NCBI GenBank assembly: GCA_020284085.1
Contig: JACEVL010000282.1
Location: 247,501 to 311,500, forward strand
Direction of reading: 5' to 3'
Length of the DNA: 64,000 nt
Source: Aporrectodea caliginosa
Lineage: Eukaryota; Annelida; Clitellata; Crassiclitellata; Lumbricidae
Part shown: one piece after another, positions 57,581 to 64,000 of the stretch
Numbering within the stretch: the stretch's first letter is position 1
How the letters are laid out: every line of letters starts with the position of its first letter
Program-made: the position numbers and the translations under genes
Notes under the pieces: model-generated
Told to the model about the DNA's origin: nothing
The model's database searches: none
What the model saw: only the letters and a program-made list of their open reading frames with translations

Positions 57581-59800
57581 GAAAGTAAGTTGACTGCGCT
57601 CACTTGTTAAGTTTTGTTTCATCTGTTGGTTAAAAGTTGTGCTTACATATCCTTTCCAACGAATGGATTGACTGGACTGACTTACCTTACCCTTGTTTAT
57701 GTCTAACTATTGACTTTGTTTATAAGCAGTCATCTTCCTCTTATGAACGTAAGTTACCTACAGGTGTCCATGTATGCCCAGTCCCTGGTCCTTGTCCTAT
57801 GGTCTCTGTCCTGTCCTTGATCAAGAAATTACTCTGTTCTTATTCACAAGATGGCGTTATATTTCACCTTAACATACCAGACCCGCCTTAAAACACTTAG
57901 TTATAAACACGGATTCTAATAAAATGCCGTCAGGAGCATTAATCCCAAATTTAGTTGGTCTTCTGAAAATGACCTCATTATTACACAACCTCGTGATAAG
58001 ATGGTCCTTGACATGGCCTGTAAATTTGGACAGTGGTGTTTAGAAGTTCTAAGTATCTAGATTAGTACCAGAAATTGCCACTGGCAACTGTGTGTATGTA
58101 TAATTATTATTTACGTGTGTAAATTAATTACGTGTGTAATTCCCTTACGTGTGTAAGGGAATTGTTATGTGGATTATTTTGATTAGGTGTAGCATAACAT
58201 CTGTCAAGAATAGCTCTTGAGCTCGGTTATTCTTATTACAGGGCTTTCTACGCATCATGGGAAATGGCTGTTTTATTGTTGTTTTCTTTTTATAGTTGAC
58301 TAGCATTTTTTACCCGGCTTTGCCCGGAGTTTCCCCATGCGTAATTTTATCTCTACCTTATTTAGGCCTATTATTTGTTCCTCGGGATAAGGTAGTCCTT
58401 GACATGGCCTCTAAATACATTACAGTGTTGTTTAGAACGGATTCTAAGTATCTAGATTAGTACCAGAAATTGCCACTGTCAAGCGAGGTTGTATGTATAA
58501 TTATGGCCTATTTATTGTGTGTAAGGGAATTGTTATGTGGATTATTTTGATTAGGTGTAGCATAACATCTGTCAAAAATAGCTCTTGAGCTCGGTTATTT
58601 TATTACAGCCTACAGGGCTTTCTACGCATCATGGGAAATGACTGTTTTTGTGTTTTTTATAGATGATTTGCAGTGATTTTAGTTCTAACTTTGCTTCCTG
58701 TGGAAAGAGTACAGTGTTTATTTTTACAGGAAACTGACGACTGAAAATAGAAACGGGGTTATTTTACGGTGTCAAGAAATGATTGCTTCTCTGGATGTTT
58801 GGACTCGAAACTACAGAGCAGATTTCAGTTTGATGAATAAATTGGCTAAACTGCTTCCTTGTTCTTATTTTGTACAGGATTTATTCGACTATTGTTTCAG
58901 AACTGATCAATTATGCCGATTTCTTAAGAATAAGCTTTTATTATGCAAAGTCATTGTTAAACTACATTTATTATGGTGGCATTATACAAGTAAGAATTGC
59001 TCGTGCAAAATGTTGCTGCAATTTCAAGTTGGTTTGAGTCGGTTTAGCCATTGGTGTAAATACTACGGTGTGCTATCTTTATTCTCTGTTGTATCTCTGC
59101 ATGCAAAGAACACTGCTATTCTATTAACAGATTACTTTCTTAATCCCTTTATGATTTCTCCGTGTCCTTTCAATTGAGCTTTAGATAATTCCTCCAGTAC
59201 ATGTTTTAAGATGCTGGATATTAAAGGAGCTTATTGTTGGACATGACCATATGCTTGGTATTTCATTCTCTGCTAATCCAAGCAAATGAAAATCCCAGGC
59301 ATTAGGGCATTAGTGTTGATGCAAGTTTGGACAAGCAGATTGTTGAATTTGGATTGCCACTGACGTTGAAAATTTATTTTTCTTATTGTCTACATTCTCT
59401 GCCAGGTTATTTCTTCCTTATCTCACTGTGATCTGCCATTAATATCAGATGAAGTACTGCTGATGTAAGTCTTCGGGATTAATAACCAGTGATGTTTTTT
59501 CTTAAAAATTACAGAAAATCTTCTGTATGGTCAGCTCAAGCTTTTCGCAGATTTTATTGCTTACAATGGAGCAACATTTTATGACGAGTGTTTAACCAAG
59601 TTTGTTTCGTCTTTTGTTCATATGCCCACTTGCAGATCGTGGGGCCCAGTGGATTATGCCTCAAACTTGGCAATATAGCTGAAGCCTCATGCGCAGTTGT
59701 TTATTACTTAGTGACTCTGCCCACATAACCTTTGATTTGCAGAGTCTACATTTTCTTGTAAGTAAGTATTAAAGTTTATCCTTCATTGAAAAACCAACTG
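57581..59800 (+). other. TIA1 3' flank, probable 3' UTR region
   Basis: U-rich and AT-rich, with no ORF of recognisable content. A donor-like site sits right after the stop. It contains the 57995/58386 duplication and an 11-bp perfect stem with a GTGT loop at 58138-58163. The exact 3' end is not determined. Confidence 0.4.
57995..58650. repeat. Direct duplication of about 270 bp, copies at 57995-58274 and 58386-58650
   Basis: Both copies run through TCTAGATTAGTACCAGAAAT, TTAGGTGTAGCATAACATCT and CTACGCATCATGGGAAATG. They differ by small indels and a hairpin-forming insertion in the first. Confidence 0.9.
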
Positions 59801-59995
59801 CTAACCGCATAGGCCCTATTGGATATTGGTGTACATAGTTCATCAAATGGATAAAAAATAAATGTAAGTGTACAGTATATACAATAATTCGTAACACATA
59901 AGGTCGCACACAGAAGTGAATCTGAGATATTAGTTCACTTTAAATTACTATTATATGTAGGTATACTGTATGCACATAGGTACTGTATGTAGGCT

Positions 59996-60050
59996 ATATA
60001 TATATATATATATATAATTTATATATATATATAATGTGTGTGTGTATGTA
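59996..60050. repeat. (TA)n tract, self-complementary
   Basis: Two alternating TA runs separated by TTTA, then TGTGTGTG. Adjacent spacer 59800-60350 has nothing else. Confidence 0.8.
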
Positions 60051-60353
60051 TTGAAACACTTGATATTGCACTTCATATGCTAACCTAATTGAAGCTACTG
60101 TTCATCTGTAAGTAAATAACGGAGAAACTGGCCGCTGGCTTTTCATCGTCAACGACAACAGGTGGATCTGAAACGCTGCGACGGGTAATCCCATGGGGAG
60201 AGGGTTGGGGGAACTGGATCCCCATATGTAACCGAAGAAATGTTTCTCCTGAGTTGCGTGCATTTCTTTAATCCTCTTGAAGGCAACTGTCATTTCAAAG
60301 TGTTGTGGTTGTTGTCCTCTGTGGCTTTTTCTCTTACATCAACTGATGGCATA

Positions 60354-60797
60354 GGGGGTTCCATAAATGACGTCACGCACCTAGGGGAGGGGGTCTCTGT
60401 GACATGTGTGACATGGGGCTGGGGGTTGAAGAAATGTGACGTCACATCAGGTCTATGCAATTAAATTTAACAAACAACAACAATTTAATTTTAATAATAA
60501 CAGCACTAATTTTGAGTATTAAATTTTCATTATTTTTTTGATTATTTTAATGTATACGGGCACCATTATTAATAATTTTATAATTATTTCGATATTTGAT
60601 CACCGTTACATTTTAAAATATGCATGTTCTGCCTATTTGTTCCATGAAGGAGCATTTTGCTTTGCCATGGAAATTTGGTTTAGGAGGGGGGCAGAGCTTT
60701 GTGACGTCATTTTTCAAGGGTGTTACTTTTTGTGATGAAGTGTGACGAGGGGGTTAAAAATCGGCCAAAATTGCGTGATTTCATTTATGGACGACCC
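60354..60797. mobile_element. MITE carrying CRE palindromes, copy 2
   Basis: The left end GGGGGTTCCATAAATGACGT and the inverted right end GGGTCGTCCATAAATGAAAT are similar. TGACGTCA at 60368, 60437 and 60702. Flanks are TA-rich. Related to 1241-1706. Confidence 0.8.
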
Positions 60798-60970
60798 TAT
60801 AGGGTTCAAGTTCTGTGACGTGACTTCAGTCTCGCCTTCCTGTCCTCTTAGCACCTTAGTTGCGCTGTCGTTTCACCTTAGGCTTTCTCACCTTGCCTGT
60901 GTAGCTAACCTCCGGAGCTTTCCCTATTTCGAGCCGTTGACCTTGCTTCGTTTACGGTGCGTGACTTCTT

Positions 60971-61352
60971 GCCGGTATCACGAAATAGAGTATCCGTCCT
61001 AGAACTATCCGGGGGAGGGGGGGAATGTATGAATTTATCCCCCCGGATGGAATAAACCGGTTAAGAGTATCCGGGGGATAAACCATTCTATCCCCCATCG
61101 TCATACGCATCACGATAGCCTCGACGAAAATCCAGTCAAAATCACCAAAAAACGAAGTAAATTGATTTCAGGTTGACTTACAAACTAAAGATACGCAATT
61201 TAAAAATTTTATGTGTACAATAGACCTAAATCCAAACAGTAGGCCTACGACTGAATACACTTAGAAACCGTGAAAAATGCAAATGAAACCGAATATTCCA
61301 TTTCGCTAGGGGGCATACTCATGCATGGGGATACTCTATTCGTGACACCGGC
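60971..61352 (+). mobile_element. MITE with GCCGGTATCACGAAATAGAG ends, copy 1
   Basis: 382 bp with its own inverted ends (right end inverted reads GCCGGTGTCACGAATAGAG). Internal TATCCCCC and ATCCGGGGG blocks. A second copy in opposite orientation is at 62062-62452. Confidence 0.85.
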
Positions 61353-61774
61353 GGTATACATCTAGATGTCGCGGTTCTCTAAACAAGTGTGCGTGACACA
61401 TGCACCTGGCTCTGGCAGGCAACGAGGCTTTCATATTGACGCCGCGTACACGCCGCACCGAGAAGGATCGATAATGGAGCTCCTGAAGGTGTTCTATCAC
61501 AACCCGGCTTAAGCCTTCCGATAGCCTAATAGCCGACCTGTAACTGCTACCCGCACGACGTGAGTCGTGAGAGGTTTGTTGTTCAAATTCGTCATTTTTT
61601 CAAATATTTTGCTCTTGAATTATACTATCCTATCCTGATTCAACTCCTGCGCCACCACACGACCACCATCATCACCGATTGCCACCGTAGCACCATGCTG
61701 CATGCTGTCTCCTCAGCTTAACCTCCCGGATTTTGACCTTGCACCGAAACGAACAGGAGTTTGGCTATTGCGGA

Positions 61775-61865
61775 CTTGAGTTGATATAGCGCCGGTGTAT
61801 AAGCTGGTCTCTCTGACGTGGCTTTTGTGGGCGCTGAGAAATTTTCGAAGATTTACATTACATAC
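61775..61865 (-). repeat. SINE piece with GCCCACAAAAGCCACGTCAG (minus)
   Basis: Inverted match of 50105-50190. The rest of 61360-62060 shows nothing recognisable. Confidence 0.55.
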
Positions 61866-62061
61866 AAGACGTGTTGCTCGTTGATCTGGTTGTTCGTTTG
61901 ATGACAATTTCATTCACATAGGTGTTGGCCCCTAAACTTACACACGCTCAGGGCAGCTAGCACAAAAATTAATAGGCCTATACACCTGTAGACTATAGGG
62001 CCTATTATCCTATAGCATTATGTGAACGTAAACTTAATACAGTAACAGGTTGCTATTTTTA

Positions 62062-62452
62062 GCCGGTTTCACAAAAATAGAGTATCCCCATACATGAGTA
62101 TCCCCCTAACTTCCCTAAGCAAAATGGAGTATTCGGTTTAGTTTGGATTTTTGGCGGTTTCTGAGTGTATTCAGTCGTAGATCTACTATTTGGATATATT
62201 GTACACATAAAATATTTTAAGTTGCGTATCTTTAGTTTGTACGTCGACCTGAAATTAATTTAGGCCTACTTCGTTTTTGGTGATTTTGACTGAAGTTTCG
62301 TCTTGGCTATCGTCATGCGTATGACGATGGGGGATAGAATGGTTTATCCCCGGTTACTCTAAACCGGTTTATTCCACCCGGGTGGATAAATTCATTCATC
62401 CCCCCGGATAGTCTTAGGACGGATAGGCCCTACTCTATTTGGTGATACCGGC
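62062..62452 (-). mobile_element. MITE with GCCGGTATCAC ends, copy 2 (inverted)
   Basis: 391 bp and collinear with the inverse of 60971-61352, including GATTTTGACTGAAGTTTCGT and CATGCGTATGACGATGGGGG. Confidence 0.85.
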
Positions 62453-62915
62453 ACAGGCCTACAGTAAACAGTAGGCCTGAGCTTTTGCAAAGTTTGTATA
62501 GGAGCCTATGTTCAAATAGCCTAAAGACCGAATGTGCGTAGGCCTATAGCATTATTCAATCGTTGGAGCTGACTAACATAACTGCGGTACCTTCTTTGGC
62601 AGTCAAGATTGTGCAAGCGTTCAAGGTTGCGATGTGTCAACCGGATTGTTTCAATAAAGGAAGAATTATTATTATTATAACGCCCGTCAAATCGGTGAGC
62701 AAGTTAATGGCTCTTTCATAGCCTACACCGTTTTACTTCATCCAACGCTTTCCAACAATCGTAGCCTAATTGTTAGGCGTAACTTAATACTAATATTTTA
62801 TATAAATTAGGCATACTGTCGTATATCTACGAACTTAATATTGCATTGCTCTTTTAAGTTAAACCCTGTAGCATTGTTTTCCAACCCCGGATGCCACGTA
62901 ACCGAGGGGCTGGAT

Positions 62916-63078
62916 CAGTGGCGGCGCCAGGGTGGATAGGGGGAGCTTAGCCTTCCCAACTGAGGATCAGCCCCATCCCAAAAAGTGGGAAGTCACTGCC
63001 AATCACAGGGAGGAGGGGACAAAAGGGAGGGGCTTGGAGCTTTAGCCCCCCTAACCTGAAATCCTGGCGCCTCCACTG
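62916..63078. mobile_element. hAT MITE with CAGTGGCGGCGCCAGG ends, 163 bp
   Basis: Inverted ends CAGTGGCGGCGCCAGG and CAGTGGAGGCGCCAGG, with a perfect 8-bp duplication GGCTGGAT (62908-62915 and 63079-63086). Confidence 0.93.
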
Positions 63079-63404
63079 GGCTGGATTGGCAGAATGGCAG
63101 AAACTTAATATTTGTGCAGCGTTTTCTGTAAAAAATGTGAAAACTACTGACTATAATATACAGTATATAGGCCTATAACTACTCACATAGACTTATAGGC
63201 CTAGGCCTAAATATTTCTTAACATTTAAAGTAGTTTGGAAATAGTCGCAACACTGCGGTGAAATACAAGTTCGTCATTAAATTAAAGAACTAACTGAAAG
63301 AAAAATGAAATTGAGGCCAGATGCCGTTGACTGAATGATTTTAGGAAGGATGCCTTGCTCTGTAAAAAGTTGGGAATAGCGATACGTATACATCTTGCTG
63401 TACT

Positions 63405-63575
63405 GAGGGAACTGACCGTACACTGTCGGTTGGGAGAGCAGACGGTGAGGGAGAGGACTGGTCACCCGCGCTCAATATGCTGAAGCTAAGAAAGAGGAAT
63501 TCGTTAACATTTCAAACCTATGTCTGCCTCTCAAGCTAGCTTAAGAGACTGCACTACTTCTTACTTGCTTCGTGT
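63405..63575 (+). mobile_element. Family B SINE
   Basis: GACCGTACACTGTCGGTTGG, GGGAGAGGACTGGTCACC and CTCAAGCTAGCTTAAGAGAC. The remaining sequence to 64000 has no supported gene. Confidence 0.75.
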
Positions 63576-64000
63576 AGGCCCTAATTCGTTTTCTGGTGTG
63601 AATTTCCACAGGAACTACAAAAGATCCTTTGATTTAATTAACTCGTGTGTATGGTACAAGGTGTTTAACAGCACCAAAGAAACGTATTATACGACGCCTG
63701 AGCGTTTCATGCGACCGTCAAAAGCTGTTTAAACTTAGCCAGGGAGCGATCACTTCAGTAGACACGACGTCGTTCTTTGAAGGCCCTACTGATCAACACT
63801 ATATAGTCGACCGAAATAATCCTACTCGCATCCGCAAAAAGCCGCATTTAGTTAAGTTCTTAGTTAAGATTATAGTTAGGTTTTTCTTCTCATGCAATGA
63901 TTTAATTAGGCCCTACACTGTGCATTCTTCCTTGAGAAAGGCATACTGTAACTTAGCCATACCATTATATCTCTCTTTCTTTTACAGGCCAATAATGAAT

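Noticed and set aside
58779..59177. 132-codon ORF downstream of TIA1
   Set aside because: Leu/Phe/Cys-rich with no recognisable feature in the likely 3' UTR; probably chance.

Overview
The window is nuclear DNA of an invertebrate animal. The genes have many small exons with GT-AG introns. The best-conserved proteins are metazoan malic enzyme and the RNA-binding protein TIA-1/TIAR, and the introns and gaps are full of DNA transposons, tRNA-derived SINEs, truncated LINEs and microsatellites. The over-used palindrome AGGCCT and the repeat types fit a marine invertebrate, perhaps a deuterostome such as an echinoderm or hemichordate, but the sequence does not fix the phylum.

Three genes can be read. 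(1) On the minus strand, 35097 down to 9068, an 11-exon gene encodes a 629-residue malic enzyme with a mitochondrial-type presequence and the NADP-type DSKGL motif. Its upstream region (35100-36700) has five CCAAT boxes, a duplicated CTCF-like site and a G-rich tract. (2) On the plus strand, 40561-41671, a two-exon gene encodes a 233-residue Ser/Thr-rich protein that I do not recognise; its intron holds a 78-base hairpin of pre-miRNA size. (3) On the plus strand, 49882-57580, a 12-exon gene encodes a 374-residue TIA-1/TIAR homologue with three RRMs and a Q/G/Y-rich tail. The genes have no obvious shared pathway. I found no rRNA or genuine tRNA gene, no CRISPR array and no bacterial-style operon.

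The rest is dominated by mobile DNA, and several insertions can be proven from perfect target-site duplications. hAT-type elements with perfect 8-bp duplications lie at 976-1807, 2538-2794, 2889-4364, 7529-8419, 9586-10658, 22777-23586, 28868-30777, 44569-44830 and 62916-63078. Other families are MITEs with TWA duplications (22264, 33071), TTAA-flanked piggyBac-like MITEs (33506, 56413), MITEs carrying CRE palindromes (1241, 60354), an inverted pair of MITEs (60971, 62062) and a foldback-like element with a minisatellite core (39238). A broken hAT transposase (48041-49369) sits just upstream of the TIA-1 start and shares its ends with two small MITEs. SINEs fall into about seven families; one SINE has grown an internal 8-copy minisatellite and another was split by a LINE with a 12-bp target-site duplication.

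Region by region: 1-9000, repeat-rich flank beyond the malic enzyme 3' end; 9068-35097, malic enzyme; 35100-40500, its promoter region and a repeat-containing gap; 40561-41671, the unknown gene; 41700-47770, gap with LINE, MITE and SINE pieces; 47771-49727, hAT relic; 49882-57580, TIA-1; 57600-64000, its 3' flank and a transposon-rich gap.
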